A stretch of DNA of 64,000 nt from Moraxella cuniculi DSM 21768 (GTDB lineage: Bacteria; Pseudomonadota; Gammaproteobacteria; Pseudomonadales; Moraxellaceae): contig NZ_FTNU01000003.1 in assembly GCF_900156515.1 (NCBI RefSeq), forward strand, positions 62,001 through 126,000, in the 5' to 3' direction. Shown here in pieces: positions 47,597-58,228 of this stretch. The notes under the pieces are model-generated. The model made no database searches, was not told where the DNA came from, and was given only the letters and a program-made list of their open reading frames with translations. The first letter of the stretch is position 1, and every line of letters starts with the position of its first letter. The translations under genes were made by a program, and so were the position numbers.

Positions 47597-49441
47597 TTAG
47601 TCTTTTTTACGACCAAAACGCTTGCGTTCATTCTCGGTCAGATAACGCTTGCGAATACGGATTGACTTTGGCGTTACCTCAACCAACTCGTCATCTTCAA
47701 TAAATTCCAGTGCCTGCTCAAGCGTGTATTCCAACGCAGGTGTCAGGATAATGGCATCATCAGAGCCACTGGCACGGATATTGGTCAGCTGTTTGGCTTT
47801 GGTTGGATTGACCACCATGTCATCAGAACGAGAATTAATCCCGATAATCATGCCCTCATAAACCTCAAGCTGTGGCTTGGCAAACAAGCGGCCACGCTCC
47901 TGCAAACTAAACAAAGCATAGGCAAGGCAAGTACCTGTTACCATGGATACCAGCACGCCATTTTGTCGCTTGGCAACTGTGCCTTCTTTGGCGGCACCAT
48001 AATGGCTAAAACTTGAGGTCATGATGCCTGTGCCTGAAGTCATCGTTAAAAATGCTGAACGAAAACCAATCAGCCCACGAGAAGGAACGGTTGCTTCGAT
48101 GCGGATACGACCCTTGCCATCGACCTCCATATTGGTCAAATCACCCTTGCGGTTGCCCATCTCTTGCATTACCGCCCCTTGGTGCTGCTCTTCAACATCA
48201 AAGGTAACATTTTCATAAGGCTCGCACATCACGCCGTCAATCTCTTTCATGATGACCTGAGGACGAGACACGCCCAGCTCAAAGCCTTCTCGACGCATAT
48301 TCTCAATCAACACTGACAAATGCAGCTCACCACGACCAGAGACTTTGAATTTCTCTGGGCTGTCGGTATCTTCGACACGCAATGCCACATTATGAATCAG
48401 CTCACGATCAAGGCGTTCGCGAATGTTGCGTGAGGTAACAAACTTACCTTCTTTGCCCGCAAATGGCGAATCATTGACCTGAAAAGTCATCGATACCGTT
48501 GGCTCATCAACCGACAAGGCTGGCAACGCCTCAACATGGGCAGGGTCGCAGATGGTATCTGAAATATTCAGTGCGTCAATTCCAGTAATGCACACGATAT
48601 CGCCTGCTTGTGCCGAATCAACATCAATCCGCTCCAAGCCATGATAGCCCATGATTTTTAGAATTCTGCCATTACGCTTGTTGCCATCTTTGTCAATCAC
48701 GGTAACAGGCGTGTTGGTTTTTACCGAGCCTCGCTGAATGCGTCCAACTCCAATAACACCAACAAAGCTGTTATAATCTAGGCTTGAGATTTGCATTTGG
48801 AATGGCCCATCAACATCAACCTTAGGCGGTTCAACGATATCAACAATCGTCTCAAATAACGGGGTCATATCATCTGCCAAAGCGTCAGGCTCTAGCCCTG
48901 CAATGCCGTTAATTCCTGATGCGTAAACAATCGGAAAATCCAGCTGCTCATCGGTTGCATCTAGGCTGTCAAACAAATCAAATACCTGATCAATCACCCA
49001 GTCAGCACGGGCTGCTGGCTTGTCAATTTTGTTAATCACCACAATGGGTTTTAGCCCTCGTGCGAATGCCTTTTGGGTTACAAAGCGAGTTTGTGGCATT
49101 GGGCCTTCTTGGCTATCAACCAACAACAAGACACAATCAACCATTGACATCACACGCTCAACTTCACCACCAAAGTCAGCATGGCCCGGTGTATCGACAA
49201 TGTTAATGCGGTATTCGGTATTACTGCGTTTGTCCGTCCATTTAATGGCTGTGTTTTTTGCCAAAATGGTGATGCCTCGCTCACTTTCTAATGCGTTTGA
49301 ATCCATCACTCGTTCGATTTCGCCCGAACGGTCGCCCAATGCACCCGATTGTTGTAATAATTTATCCACCAAAGTGGTTTTGCCGTGGTCAACGTGAGCA
49401 ATGATTGCGATATTACGCAAGTGCTTGATGTCATTTGCCAT
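47597..49441 (-). CDS. typA: Ribosome-associated GTPase TypA/BipA
   Basis: Translation-factor GTPase related to EF-G, needed for 50S assembly at low temperature. It has 614 residues. G motifs are [15 protein letters not shown] (16-30), ESERGITILAKNTA, DTPGHADFGGEVERV and NKIDKPAAR. EF-G-like domains II, III and V follow, then the BipA-specific C-terminal domain (SHYGAAKEGTVAKRQNGVLV, ending RKRYLTENERKRFGRK). It is distinguished from LepA (55810-57606) by this C-terminus. Confidence 0.97.
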   Translation of the reverse strand: MANDIKHLRNIAIIAHVDHGKTTLVDKLLQQSGALGDRSGEIERVMDSNALESERGITILAKNTAIKWTDKRSNTEYRINIVDTPGHADFGGEVERVMSMVDCVLLLVDSQEGPMPQTRFVTQKAFARGLKPIVVINKIDKPAARADWVIDQVFDLFDSLDATDEQLDFPIVYASGINGIAGLEPDALADDMTPLFETIVDIVEPPKVDVDGPFQMQISSLDYNSFVGVIGVGRIQRGSVKTNTPVTVIDKDGNKRNGRILKIMGYHGLERIDVDSAQAGDIVCITGIDALNISDTICDPAHVEALPALSVDEPTVSMTFQVNDSPFAGKEGKFVTSRNIRERLDRELIHNVALRVEDTDSPEKFKVSGRGELHLSVLIENMRREGFELGVSRPQVIMKEIDGVMCEPYENVTFDVEEQHQGAVMQEMGNRKGDLTNMEVDGKGRIRIEATVPSRGLIGFRSAFLTMTSGTGIMTSSFSHYGAAKEGTVAKRQNGVLVSMVTGTCLAYALFSLQERGRLFAKPQLEVYEGMIIGINSRSDDMVVNPTKAKQLTNIRASGSDDAIILTPALEYTLEQALEFIEDDELVEVTPKSIRIRKRYLTENERKRFGRKKD

Positions 49442-49538
49442 AAATACTCATTAATTCATAAAGATAGAAAAATAAAAAACCGCCCATTATACCACATTGC
49501 CAGCTATTATTAAAGTCAGCTTGCTTAAGTTTATGTAC

Positions 49539-49567
49539 AAAAAAGCCACCCCAGTGGAGTGGCTTTT
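49539..49567 (-). terminator. Terminator of the OmpA-like gene
   Basis: AAAAGCCAC/GTGGCTTTT stem; the minus-strand T run extends past the stem. It lies 21 bases after the stop. Confidence 0.9.
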
Positions 49568-49587
49568 GAACTAACCAAAGCTAAGTA

Positions 49588-50799
49588 TTATTGTACTACC
49601 ATGTCTTTGGTTTGGTTCACAGTGGTAGTCTTAGTACCAGTGATAACCGCTTCTACGCGACGGTTCATTGCACGACCTTCAGCAGTGTCGTTTGGAGCGA
49701 TTGGGCGGTCAAAGCCATAACCAACAGCATTTAGGCGAGTTGGAGCAACGCCAAATTCGTTAGTTAGCATAGACTTCACAGCGTTCGCACGAGCTTCAGA
49801 TAGACGCTGGTTGTAGCGTGCATTTGAGCGAGCAGATTCGCGAGATGCGTGGCCTTCGATTACAGCAGTTGCGTTCGGGAATTCACGCATTTGTGCAGCA
49901 ACTTTTGCAACTTCTTCACGATATTGTGGCTTGATTGCTGACTTGTCATAATCAAAGAATACACGCAATTCTTGACGCAATTCTTCTACCAAGTTTACTT
50001 GTACTGGGCAGCCACGAGCATCAACAACAGTATTAGCTTCGGTGCCTGGGCAAGCGTCTAGATGATCTGGCACACCATCACGGTCAGTATCAACGATACG
50101 ATCTTCAACAACAACAGCTGCTGGCTTAACAGGAGCTACTGGCTCTTGTACTGGGGCTACTGGTACTACAGGTGCCAAGCGACCACCTAGAGTTACCTCT
50201 AGACCTGCCAAAGCAAGACCTTCCCACCAGTCGTTGTCAAAGTTGTGAATACCACGAACTTCACCACGAAGTGCCAATGCATCATTTACCAAGTAACGAG
50301 CACCTAGACCGATGTTACCGATGGTGTCTTTTGACTCATCAAGCTCTTGACCGCTTGCTTTGTCTTCGATTTTGATTTTTGATTGGCCAGCACCAACCAA
50401 TACATAAGGCTTGAACTTAGTTGCTGGGTTGTAGCCAGTGAACTGCTCTGTGCCGATCAAGAAGTTACCGCTGATGGTTTGTTGCTTAGCATCAGCTTCA
50501 GCACCTGAAACCTCTCTGTCATTAACAACAACTGTTGTATCAGTATTTGCTACGCCGTATTCAACTTGGAACTGAGTTGATGGGGTTAGTTCTAGACCAA
50601 GAGCTGCACCAGTCCACAGACCGCTGTCTAATGATTCACCATTTTTTTCATCAACACCAAAAAGTTTGCGTTGTGCATCTTCAGCTGAATCAGTGTAATG
50701 ATAGCCTAGCAATAGTGGGCTAACGGTAACACCTGCTTGAGCAGCAACTGGTGCTGCAACAGCAGCAATCACTGCAAGAGCGATTTTATTAAATTTCAT
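49588..50799 (-). CDS. OmpA-family outer membrane protein (OMP CD-like)
   Basis: 403 residues from MKFNKIALAVIAAVAAPVAA; GGAGG precedes this ATG, while an ATG four codons upstream lacks a site. A Sec signal peptide is cleaved near AAQA-GV (about 23). An eight-strand beta-barrel domain covers about 25-215. A hinge follows, VVPVAPVQEPVAPVKPAAVV, then a thrombospondin-3-like calcium repeat DTDRDGVPDHLDACPGTEAN with two cysteines. The C-terminal peptidoglycan-binding OmpA domain has FFDYDKSAIKP, EGHASRESARSNARYNQRLS and RRVEAVI. Moraxella catarrhalis OMP CD has the same architecture, so it is likely an orthologue. Confidence 0.9.
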   Translation of the reverse strand: MKFNKIALAVIAAVAAPVAAQAGVTVSPLLLGYHYTDSAEDAQRKLFGVDEKNGESLDSGLWTGAALGLELTPSTQFQVEYGVANTDTTVVVNDREVSGAEADAKQQTISGNFLIGTEQFTGYNPATKFKPYVLVGAGQSKIKIEDKASGQELDESKDTIGNIGLGARYLVNDALALRGEVRGIHNFDNDWWEGLALAGLEVTLGGRLAPVVPVAPVQEPVAPVKPAAVVVEDRIVDTDRDGVPDHLDACPGTEANTVVDARGCPVQVNLVEELRQELRVFFDYDKSAIKPQYREEVAKVAAQMREFPNATAVIEGHASRESARSNARYNQRLSEARANAVKSMLTNEFGVAPTRLNAVGYGFDRPIAPNDTAEGRAMNRRVEAVITGTKTTTVNQTKDMVVQ

Positions 50800-50843
50800 A
50801 AATTCCTCCAAGGAGTGGTTGGTTTTTAAAGATTACCATGCGT

Positions 50844-50873
50844 ATTGTAGCATAGCCAGCCAGTTTCTGACAA
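50844..50873 (-). promoter_or_regulatory. Promoter of the OmpA-like gene
   Basis: On the minus strand TTGTCA (50873-50868), 18 bases, then TACAAT (50849-50844) with an extended TGC, about 45 bases before the ATG. Confidence 0.65.
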
Positions 50874-51051
50874 TAATCTGTTACAATTTTTTTATGATTA
50901 TCAGCATGATTGGTGATAAACCCTACTGGCTGATTGATTTATGGGTGTAGCTTAACTGCAAAACTTAGCAATGGCAACTACTTTTTGTGAAAAACTACAT
51001 AACCATTACACAAAAATCATATTTGTTTACAATTTTTTGGTTGCTGAACGC

Positions 51052-51786
51052 TTAAGTTGCCGAAAATGCCGCTTTCATCGCCTGCACTGCCTTCTCCAGA
51101 CCCATAAAAACAGCGTCAGCAATCAAGGCATGGCCAATATTTAGCTCATGAATTCCCTCAATCTGTGCGATAGCAGCCACATTATCACGAGTCAGCCCAT
51201 GCCCTGCATTAATAAGCAGGTTGCTGCTACTGCGTGCGTATGCCACCGCCTGTTTAATACGCCAAAGTTCAAAAGCTGTCTTGGCAGTATCATTTGCCAA
51301 AGTTGCGTGTGCATAGCTGCCTGTATGCAATTCGATAGCGTCCGCTCCCAGTGCCATCGCTGCATCAATCTGTGGCAGATCAGGGTCAATGAACAACGAC
51401 ACTTGTATGCCTGCTTGTTGCAACTTGGCAACAAAAGCTGGCAAATCGGGCAAATTGACCACATCAAGCCCGCCTTCAGTGGTTAGCTCTTGGCGTTTTT
51501 CTGGTACAAGACAAACCCAAGCAGGATGCACTTTTAAGGCTATTGCCAACATTTCATCAGTAACCGCCATCTCAAGGTTCATGCGTGTGGTGAGCTTGTC
51601 TGCCATTTGATAAACATCATCATCTCGAATATGGCGACGATCCTCACGCAAATGCAAAGTAATGCCCGCTGCCCCAGCTTGCTCGCAAATCAATGCTGCT
51701 TCCACAGGGCAAGGATAATCCACACCTCGTGCATTTCGCAAAGTGGCAACATGGTCAATATTCACGCCTAATAATGGTATGTTCAT
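51052..51786 (-). CDS. pdxJ: Pyridoxine 5'-phosphate synthase
   Basis: Last step of de novo vitamin B6 synthesis from 1-deoxyxylulose 5-phosphate (made by Dxs, 59632-61749) and amino-acetone phosphate. It has 244 residues from the ATG at 51786, preceded by GGAGAATTTT. The frame is open far upstream inside recO, but [20 protein letters not shown] is the family start. Visible are [20 protein letters not shown] (phosphate and active site) and AGHGLTRDN near 205. It follows recO by 16 bases, as in E. coli. Confidence 0.96.
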   Translation of the reverse strand: MNIPLLGVNIDHVATLRNARGVDYPCPVEAALICEQAGAAGITLHLREDRRHIRDDDVYQMADKLTTRMNLEMAVTDEMLAIALKVHPAWVCLVPEKRQELTTEGGLDVVNLPDLPAFVAKLQQAGIQVSLFIDPDLPQIDAAMALGADAIELHTGSYAHATLANDTAKTAFELWRIKQAVAYARSSSNLLINAGHGLTRDNVAAIAQIEGIHELNIGHALIADAVFMGLEKAVQAMKAAFSAT

Positions 51787-51802
51787 AAAATTCTCCACTT
51801 GC

Positions 51803-52591
51803 TTATTTTTCAGCCAAATAGCGTATGCTTTGTTGCCATAAGGTTCGGCTGTGCAGTGGTTGATAGTCCAACAAAAAGTCCACCAACTGCTTTTGAATTT
51901 GGCTGAATTGATCCAAATACGCCACCGAAGTCTCGTCAGACAAGCTGTCTGCCATTTGTATAATTTCTTTGCCAGCAAATCTTGCACGGCTGATTTTGGC
52001 ATTTTGGCGAACGCCCTCAAGCACCGATACCTTGTCAGGCACAAAGCCCATCTGAGGGACGAATCGATACCACTGCTCAGCACAGATCGGCTCTGCCAAA
52101 TAATCATTAATAAAATCAATCGCCACGCCAAGCTCAGCAAATAACACTCGCTCAAAACCACGCAAATATACCCGCATTGCTTGCAATTCTTCGGCAACAG
52201 GCAGACCCATGGCATCTAGGGCGTATAATTTGACAGCGGTATTATGGTATGCCTGCCATAACGCTGGACAGGGATTTTCTATCGCCAATAACTTATACAA
52301 CACTTCATTAAGATAAAGCAGTGCATACTGCACGCGACCTTTGGGTATCTTGGTAAAACTTGGAGCCGTTATTGCATCAAAAGAGGCAGCAAAACCCAGC
52401 GTCAATTGCCCAAAACTTTTGAGCGTGCGTGTGCCAGTTGCCATCAGACAGATTGGCACAAACAGCGGCATGGCTCGTACGCCCACGCCATGCACCACCC
52501 CATGCTCATAAGAAAAAAACCGATAAATCGCTCGCTTTTCTTGGTAAGCCTTGGCGTGCAGAATATAACCATTAAGCAAAGATTGTTTCAT
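51803..52591 (-). CDS. recO: DNA repair protein RecO
   Basis: Loads RecA at gaps together with RecR and anneals strands. It has 262 residues. The N-terminal OB fold starts [20 protein letters not shown] (5-24), followed by the helical C-terminal domain ([21 protein letters not shown]). The zinc-binding cysteines of some RecO proteins are not evident. It lies between era (171 bases) and pdxJ in the conserved order. Confidence 0.94.
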   Translation of the reverse strand: MKQSLLNGYILHAKAYQEKRAIYRFFSYEHGVVHGVGVRAMPLFVPICLMATGTRTLKSFGQLTLGFAASFDAITAPSFTKIPKGRVQYALLYLNEVLYKLLAIENPCPALWQAYHNTAVKLYALDAMGLPVAEELQAMRVYLRGFERVLFAELGVAIDFINDYLAEPICAEQWYRFVPQMGFVPDKVSVLEGVRQNAKISRARFAGKEIIQMADSLSDETSVAYLDQFSQIQKQLVDFLLDYQPLHSRTLWQQSIRYLAEK

Positions 52592-52762
52592 TGTCTAAGG
52601 CTTGGAGTTGCTCAAATAAACTGGCATGGCACATAATGTGTACACGCTAAGCCACCACTGACATTATCTAGCTTTGTATTCTTTTGCTAAAAGTGCAGCA
52701 ATTATCACAAATTATTGCAAGCAGTAAATTGACGACTGGTAATCTAAGCCGCCCTGCTTGCA

Positions 52763-53767
52763 TTAATAACCCAAGCTGTTTAATGCTCGCTCATCATCCG
52801 ACCAGCCACGCTTGACTTTTACCCACAAGGTCAGCATGATTTTGCGATCAAACAACAGCTCCATATCCTTGCGTGCATCAATGCCAATCTGCTTAATGCG
52901 ACTGCCTTTATCACCGATGACAATGCTCTTTTGCCCTGCTCGTTCAACAAAAATTGTCGCATCAATAAAAGTAACCGCACGCCGCCATTTGCCTGTTTCT
53001 GGGTCTTGGTGGGCAGGCTCGTCTTTAAAGGTATCAATCTGCACGGTCAAATCATACGGCACTTCATCGCCTGATTGTCGCATGATTTTTTCACGAATAA
53101 TCTCCGATGCCAAAAAACGCTCGGAACGGTCTGTGATTTGCTCGGTGTCAAAAATCGCCTCTCTTGCTGGCAAATATTCGGCAATAACCGTCTGCAATCT
53201 ATCAAGGTTGTGGCGACGCAACGCTGACACAGGGACAATATCAGCAAAATCAAAACTGTCATTGAAACTATCAATCACTGGTAATAATTCGGACTTGTCT
53301 TTGATGGTGTCAGTTTTGTTAATCACCAAAATGACAGGCAGATTGGTCGCTGACAACTTCTCCAAAGTCAGCAAATCATCTTCACGCCACTGCAAGCCAT
53401 TTACCACAAACAGCACCACATCAACATCGGACAGAGCAGAGATTGCCGCCTTGTTCATGCGTTCATTGATTGCACGCACTTCATTGGCGTGAATGCCGGG
53501 CGTATCAACAAAAACGATCTGCATATTTTCATCAGTCAAAATCCCGTGAATGCGATGGCGAGTGGTTTGGGGTTTGCGGCTGGTGATAGAAAGTTTTTGC
53601 CCCAATAAATGATTCATCAAGGTTGATTTGCCAACATTTGGACGACCAACAATCGCCACAAAGCCCGCCTTAAACACCGCATTGGTGGCTGGCTTTTTGT
53701 CAAAAAACGCCGAGATAACATCATCATTATCGGTTGTATCTGTGCTGTCGGCAGTCATATCAATCAT
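52763..53767 (-). CDS. era: GTPase Era
   Basis: GTPase that binds 16S rRNA during 30S assembly. It has 334 residues, with an N-terminal extension of about 32 residues (MIDMTADSTDTTDNDDVISA) before the usual start. G motifs are VGRPNVGKSTLMNHLLG, the switch SRKPQTTRHRIHG, DTPGIH and NKTD. The C-terminal KH domain at about 240-334 has VIGDKGSRIKQIGIDARKDM and ends WSDDERALNSLGY. It follows rnc by 26 bases. Confidence 0.97.
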   Translation of the reverse strand: MIDMTADSTDTTDNDDVISAFFDKKPATNAVFKAGFVAIVGRPNVGKSTLMNHLLGQKLSITSRKPQTTRHRIHGILTDENMQIVFVDTPGIHANEVRAINERMNKAAISALSDVDVVLFVVNGLQWREDDLLTLEKLSATNLPVILVINKTDTIKDKSELLPVIDSFNDSFDFADIVPVSALRRHNLDRLQTVIAEYLPAREAIFDTEQITDRSERFLASEIIREKIMRQSGDEVPYDLTVQIDTFKDEPAHQDPETGKWRRAVTFIDATIFVERAGQKSIVIGDKGSRIKQIGIDARKDMELLFDRKIMLTLWVKVKRGWSDDERALNSLGY

Positions 53768-53793
53768 ACAATTCCTTGAAAAAAGCGGTTGTG

Positions 53794-54549
53794 TTACAGT
53801 TTTAGGGCAAGTTTATTGAGCTGATTAATCATTAATTCAGCACATTTTTGTTCGGCAATGCGGCGACTGGCACCTGTTTCAACGACAGGTGCTACATTGG
53901 TGGTGGCAACACTGCATCTGACCTCAAAAATCTGATTGGGGGCATTGCCATGCGTTTGTAATAGCTCATAAGTCGGCAATGGCAAGCGATTGCCCTGTAG
54001 CAGCTCTTGTAGGCGTGATTTGGCATCTTTTAAGACCTGCTCTTGGCCGACTTCGTCAATCAAATCAGCATACCATGCAGTTACCATCTCACCAACCAAT
54101 TGACAATCATCATTATGAATATTGTCCAAATACACAGCAGCAATCAACGCCTCGACCGCATCTGCCAAAATTGATGCACGATGGCGACCACCGCCCTTTC
54201 GCTCACCCACGCCCAAAATCAAATGCCGCGAAAGCTCAAGTTTATCAGCGATACGCACCAATGTCTCTTGTCGTACCAAAGTGGCGCGCATACGAGTCAA
54301 TTGACCTTCGTCATGATTTGGATAATGCAAAAATAACGCTCGTGCAATGATAAGCCCAAGCAGTGCATCACCCAAAAACTCAAGCCGCTCATAGCTGTTT
54401 TTTGGGTCATAGGAGCGGTGCGTTAATGCCTGCCGAAGCAAGGACACATCATTGAATTGATAGCCCAATTTGGCACACAAGGCAGCCACCCCTTGTTCAA
54501 ATTGGGCAAAATAAGGCTGCTGACTGATTTTACTAGAATTGGTATTCAC
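53794..54549 (-). CDS. rnc: Ribonuclease III
   Basis: Double-strand RNA endonuclease for rRNA and mRNA processing. From the GTG at 54549 (AAGG six bases upstream, after the lepB stop) it has 251 residues; an ATG at 54585 would overlap lepB by 26 bases. The catalytic signature is NSYERLEFLGDALLGLIIA, with DAVEALIAAVYLD as the second metal site. The C-terminal dsRNA-binding domain starts near KSRLQELLQGNRLPLPTYEL and ends ASRRIAEQKCAELMI. Start codon choice is moderately sure. Confidence 0.95.
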   Translation of the reverse strand: MNTNSSKISQQPYFAQFEQGVAALCAKLGYQFNDVSLLRQALTHRSYDPKNSYERLEFLGDALLGLIIARALFLHYPNHDEGQLTRMRATLVRQETLVRIADKLELSRHLILGVGERKGGGRHRASILADAVEALIAAVYLDNIHNDDCQLVGEMVTAWYADLIDEVGQEQVLKDAKSRLQELLQGNRLPLPTYELLQTHGNAPNQIFEVRCSVATTNVAPVVETGASRRIAEQKCAELMINQLNKLALKL

Positions 54550-54559
54550 ACAATGCCTT

Positions 54560-55654
54560 TTAGTCAATTGCACCGTTGCGAGCAAAACTTGGCAGTTTTA
54601 GCCCCGGTTCTTTATGCATCCAAATATAAGTCGCCTTGCCTGACAAGTTCTCTTCAGGCACAAAGCCCCAAAAACGACCATCATCACTGCGATCACGATT
54701 ATCGCCCATCACAAAGTACTGACCCTCTGGCACAGTGATTGACCATGAGCGGCCGCCAGTTTCGGTAAGTTCTGGTGAATTGGCGAGCAAAAATGGGGCT
54801 TGGCTGGCGGTATTTTCATCGGCCACATAACGCACCAAATAACTGTGCTTGCCCAAATTCTCACGCTGATAGCGTGCTGCCAGCTCCTCTTGACGACCCA
54901 AGGTCGCACGCTGCTCATCATCAATCGGCTGATTGTTAATGGCAGCTGGCAACATCTTATCAACCAACGATTGTGGCATTTGATAATTGGCTGCCATCGT
55001 TGACACGGTCTCGCCATTGATGCTTAGCACGCCATCATTGAAACTCACCGTATCGCCCGGCAAGCCAATCACTCGCTTGATAAAATATACCTTGTCATTG
55101 AGAGGATAACGAAATACCGCAACATCGCCACGCTCGGGACTGCCCGTATCCAAGATTTTGGTATGTGTCAATGGCAATCTTAAGCCATAGGCTGACTTAT
55201 TTACCGCAATAAAATCACCCGTGTACAAAGTCGGCACCATTGATGACGAAGGGATATTAAATGGCTCAATGATAAATGACCGCACAATCACAATCACCGC
55301 CAACACAGGCAAAAATTCATACGCCCAACGCACCCATGCAGCTTCGCTTGGTGGATTGCCCTTTAGCGAGGCAAGTTTAATGCGTTGTTGCTGAAAATCC
55401 TGATAAGCGGTTTGAATTTCGGTAGGGCTGTCAGCACTTGGTACATAAGCATCGGCGTGGCTGGCAATTTGATGGCGAGACAAGCTGGCATCAAGCCTAT
55501 CTTTGGCTTGTTGTAATTGCACTTCGGCAAGCTTTAGCTCTTTTGAGTAAAACTTAACAGCATGGTGTTGTTTGAGTATGAATTTATCCACCAGCCAAAT
55601 CAGCAAAAATACCAAAGTTACTGGCACAATAATCAAATTAATGTCAAATTCCAC
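54560..55654 (-). CDS. lepB: Signal peptidase I
   Basis: Inner-membrane serine protease that cleaves Sec and Tat signal peptides. It has 364 residues and starts at GTG (55654), with AGGAG seven bases upstream. There is a first membrane segment at 5-24, a coiled linker (ELKLAEVQLQQAKDRLDASL) to about 100, and a second segment at about 114-128. The catalytic Ser is in FNIPSSSMVPTL (about 138) and the Lys in VYFIKRVIGLPGD. The box MGDNRDRSDDGRFWGFVPEE follows. A large insert of about 55 residues (ANYQMPQSLVDKMLPAAINN onward) is typical of the gammaproteobacterial form. Confidence 0.96.
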   Translation of the reverse strand: MEFDINLIIVPVTLVFLLIWLVDKFILKQHHAVKFYSKELKLAEVQLQQAKDRLDASLSRHQIASHADAYVPSADSPTEIQTAYQDFQQQRIKLASLKGNPPSEAAWVRWAYEFLPVLAVIVIVRSFIIEPFNIPSSSMVPTLYTGDFIAVNKSAYGLRLPLTHTKILDTGSPERGDVAVFRYPLNDKVYFIKRVIGLPGDTVSFNDGVLSINGETVSTMAANYQMPQSLVDKMLPAAINNQPIDDEQRATLGRQEELAARYQRENLGKHSYLVRYVADENTASQAPFLLANSPELTETGGRSWSITVPEGQYFVMGDNRDRSDDGRFWGFVPEENLSGKATYIWMHKEPGLKLPSFARNGAID

Positions 55655-55809
55655 CCAACTTCTCCTAGTATTGTGATAGCACGGTCAAACGCAAACTCTG
55701 GCAGCGATTGTGCTATTAATCTCGCCCCAAATGCATTATACCAACTGCGTGTATCACCAATCAATCAATAGGTATAAAATATGTATAAAAACTTAACTAT
55801 TATCAATCA

Positions 55810-57606
55810 TCAGCTATCGACTTTTAGTACCGCCAAGAAAGCCTCTTGAGGGATTTCTACCGAGCCGACCTGCTTCATACGCTTTTTGCCTGCTTTTTGT
55901 TTTTCAAGCAGCTTTTTCTTACGGCTGACATCACCGCCATAGCATTTGGCAAGCACATCTTTTCGCATTGCCTTGACTGTGCTACGAGCGATAATCTGAC
56001 TGCCAATCGCCGCCTGAATCGCCACATCAAACATCTGGCGAGGAATCAGCTCTTTCATTTTTTCAACAAGCTGATTGCCACGACGGCGTGCGTGTTCTTG
56101 ATGGCAAATCATGGCAAGTGCATCAACTTTTTCGCCGTTAATCAACACATCAACGCGTGCCAATTTATCAGCAGAATAACGCTCAAAACCATAATCAAGT
56201 GAGGCAAATCCACGGCTGGCTGACTTTAATTTGTCAAAAAAGTCCATCACCACCTCACCCATCGGAATGTCAAACACCACCTGCACTTGACGAGCCATAA
56301 ACTTCATATCCACCTGCACGCCACGCCGTTCGATGGCAAGCGTGATGACATTGCCCAGATATTCTTGCGGCACCAAAATATGACAGCGGGCAATCGGCTC
56401 ACGAAACTCAGCAATCACGCCTGTATCTGGCAGCTTAGAAGGGTTGTCCACATAGACGATTTCGCCATTTTTTTTGACAATCTCATAAATCACCGATGGG
56501 GCAGTGGTAATCAAATCAAGGTCATACTCACGCTCAAGTCGCTCTTGGATAATCTCCATGTGCAACATGCCCAAAAAGCCGCAGCGAAAACCAAAGCCCA
56601 ATGCTTCTGAAGTATCTGGCTCAAAAAACAATGCCGCATCGTTGATTTGTAATTTTTGTAAAGCCTCACGGAATTTCTCAAAATCGCTTGAATCAATGGG
56701 GAACATACCTGCATAAACTTGCGGCGTTACCTTTTGAAATCCTGCAATACTCTCCACATCAGGCGTTTTGGCAAGGGTGATGGTATCGCCCACAGGTGCT
56801 CCCTGAATGTCCTTAATCCCTGCAATCACAAAGCCCACCTCGCCTGCACGCAGCACATCGGTTTCTAGCGATTTTGGGGTAAATACACCAATAGAGCTAA
56901 CAATGTGGCTTTCGCCTGTTGATTTGATAAAAATTTTATCGCCTTTGGCAACCTGACCTTCTCGCACACGCACCAAAGATACCACGCCCAGATAGTTATC
57001 AAACCAAGAATCAATAATCAATGCCTGTAGCGGTGCTTCACGATCACCTGTAGGTGCAGGAATGGTATCCACCAAGGTTTGCAACAGCTCCTCAATGCCC
57101 ACGCCTGTTTTTGCCGAAACTCGCGGTGCGTCTGTCGCCTCAATGCCGATAATGTCCTCAATCTCCTCAATCACCCGCTCAGGCTCAACTTGCGGCAAGT
57201 CAATTTTATTCAAAACAGGCAATACCTCAAGCCCCTGCTCGACTGCAGTATAGCAGTTTGCAACCGATTGTGCCTCCACGCCTTGGGCCGCATCCACCAC
57301 AAGCAACGCCCCTTCGCACGCTGCCAACGAACGAGAAACTTCGTAGCTAAAGTCCACATGACCCGGCGTGTCAATAAAATTCAGTTGATACCGCTCTCCA
57401 TTTGGGTGATTGTAATACAAAGTTACCGACTGTGCCTTGATAGTGATACCACGCTCACGCTCGATATCCATGCTATCGAGTACCTGTGCCTGCATTTCTC
57501 GATCGGACAGACCGCCACAAACCTGAATAAATCTATCAGCAAGCGTACTTTTGCCGTGGTCAATATGGGCAATGATGGAGAAATTTCTAATATTGGTGAT
57601 GTTCAT
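55810..57606 (-). CDS. lepA: Elongation factor 4
   Basis: EF-G-like ribosome GTPase involved in initiation or back-translocation. It has 598 residues. G motifs are [44 protein letters not shown] and NKIDLPQV. The LepA-specific C-terminal domain ends with [20 protein letters not shown] and [19 protein letters not shown]. It heads the lepA-lepB-rnc-era-recO-pdxJ block, with a gap of 155 bases to lepB. Confidence 0.98.
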   Translation of the reverse strand: MNITNIRNFSIIAHIDHGKSTLADRFIQVCGGLSDREMQAQVLDSMDIERERGITIKAQSVTLYYNHPNGERYQLNFIDTPGHVDFSYEVSRSLAACEGALLVVDAAQGVEAQSVANCYTAVEQGLEVLPVLNKIDLPQVEPERVIEEIEDIIGIEATDAPRVSAKTGVGIEELLQTLVDTIPAPTGDREAPLQALIIDSWFDNYLGVVSLVRVREGQVAKGDKIFIKSTGESHIVSSIGVFTPKSLETDVLRAGEVGFVIAGIKDIQGAPVGDTITLAKTPDVESIAGFQKVTPQVYAGMFPIDSSDFEKFREALQKLQINDAALFFEPDTSEALGFGFRCGFLGMLHMEIIQERLEREYDLDLITTAPSVIYEIVKKNGEIVYVDNPSKLPDTGVIAEFREPIARCHILVPQEYLGNVITLAIERRGVQVDMKFMARQVQVVFDIPMGEVVMDFFDKLKSASRGFASLDYGFERYSADKLARVDVLINGEKVDALAMICHQEHARRRGNQLVEKMKELIPRQMFDVAIQAAIGSQIIARSTVKAMRKDVLAKCYGGDVSRKKKLLEKQKAGKKRMKQVGSVEIPQEAFLAVLKVDS

Positions 57607-58000
57607 AAATTTGATCTAGTATCGGCTGGTTGGTAAATGTACACATACCGACTGGATTTGTGCCATTAGGCTGATAACAAATCTATCGGCAATCTGTCAT
57701 TATAGCGTATTTTTGATAAAGTTACCACAAATCCCCCGCCCAATAAACTGCCCATTTTTCATTGCCAAAGACAAATTTATTGACTGATAAATAGCCTAGG
57801 CTTGCCATCAAAATACAACCTGCCTGCATATTGCCAAATCAATAAGCACCAATCAGCCCTGTCCTTACAAACAACGCTTGGATACTGACACAAATGACAA
57901 CAAAATAAGAAATTATGGCTTTTGCCCTTTTCTTTTGCATTGGCATTGTGTATAATTACGCCCATCAACATGATGATTGCACAACTGCCAAGTACAATAC
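57607..58000. other. Gap between lepA and the CAU tRNA
   Basis: About 390 bases with no gene. On the minus strand TATAAT near 57709-57704 may be the lepA -10; its -35 is poor. On the plus strand TATAAT at 57951-57956 may be an additional -10 for the tRNA. Confidence 0.45.
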
Positions 58001-58030
58001 TTGAGCTGTTGATACAATCATGTTTATTAT
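58001..58030 (+). promoter_or_regulatory. Candidate promoter of the CAU tRNA gene
   Basis: TTGAGC, 18 bases, TATTAT, ending 19 bases before the mature tRNA. A second candidate -10, TATAAT at 57951, lies further upstream. Confidence 0.45.
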
Positions 58031-58049
58031 GATAAACACCATCAAATCA

Positions 58050-58126
58050 GGGCCTATAGCTCAGTTGGTTAGAGCAGAGGACTCATAATCCTTTGGTCGC
58101 AGGTTCAAGTCCTGCTGGGCCTACCA
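58050..58126 (+). tRNA. tRNA with CAU anticodon, probably tRNA-Ile2 (lysidine type)
   Basis: 77 bases with encoded CCA. The anticodon loop CTCATAA gives CAU. Acceptor pairs C4-G69 and C5-G68 are present, the identity pairs that TilS uses to choose tRNA-Ile2 over elongator tRNA-Met. The variable and T-arm sequence TTGGTCGCAGGTTCAAGTC resembles E. coli tRNA-Ile2 closely. Automatic annotation may call it tRNA-Met. Confidence 0.9.
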
Positions 58127-58180
58127 TCTTCATTAGACTTGCTTATTGCAGGTCTTTTTTATTTAAAAAACAAGCAACAA

Positions 58181-58201
58181 AAAACCGCCCAATCTAGGCG
58201 G
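58181..58201 (-). terminator. Terminator of the 46-residue ORF
   Basis: On the minus strand CCGCC/GGCGG with a 7-base loop, then TTTTTT, about 28 bases after the stop. Confidence 0.82.
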
Positions 58202-58228
58202 CTTTGTCAAAAATTCATCAAATCCTGC

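Noticed and set aside
51787..52215. N-terminal extension of pdxJ by 143 codons
   Set aside because: This stretch is recO in another frame, and the conserved PdxJ start with a good ribosome binding site is at 51786.
58050..58126. Elongator tRNA-Met
   Set aside because: Acceptor pairs 4-69 and 5-68 and the T-arm favour tRNA-Ile2; kept as the alternative reading.
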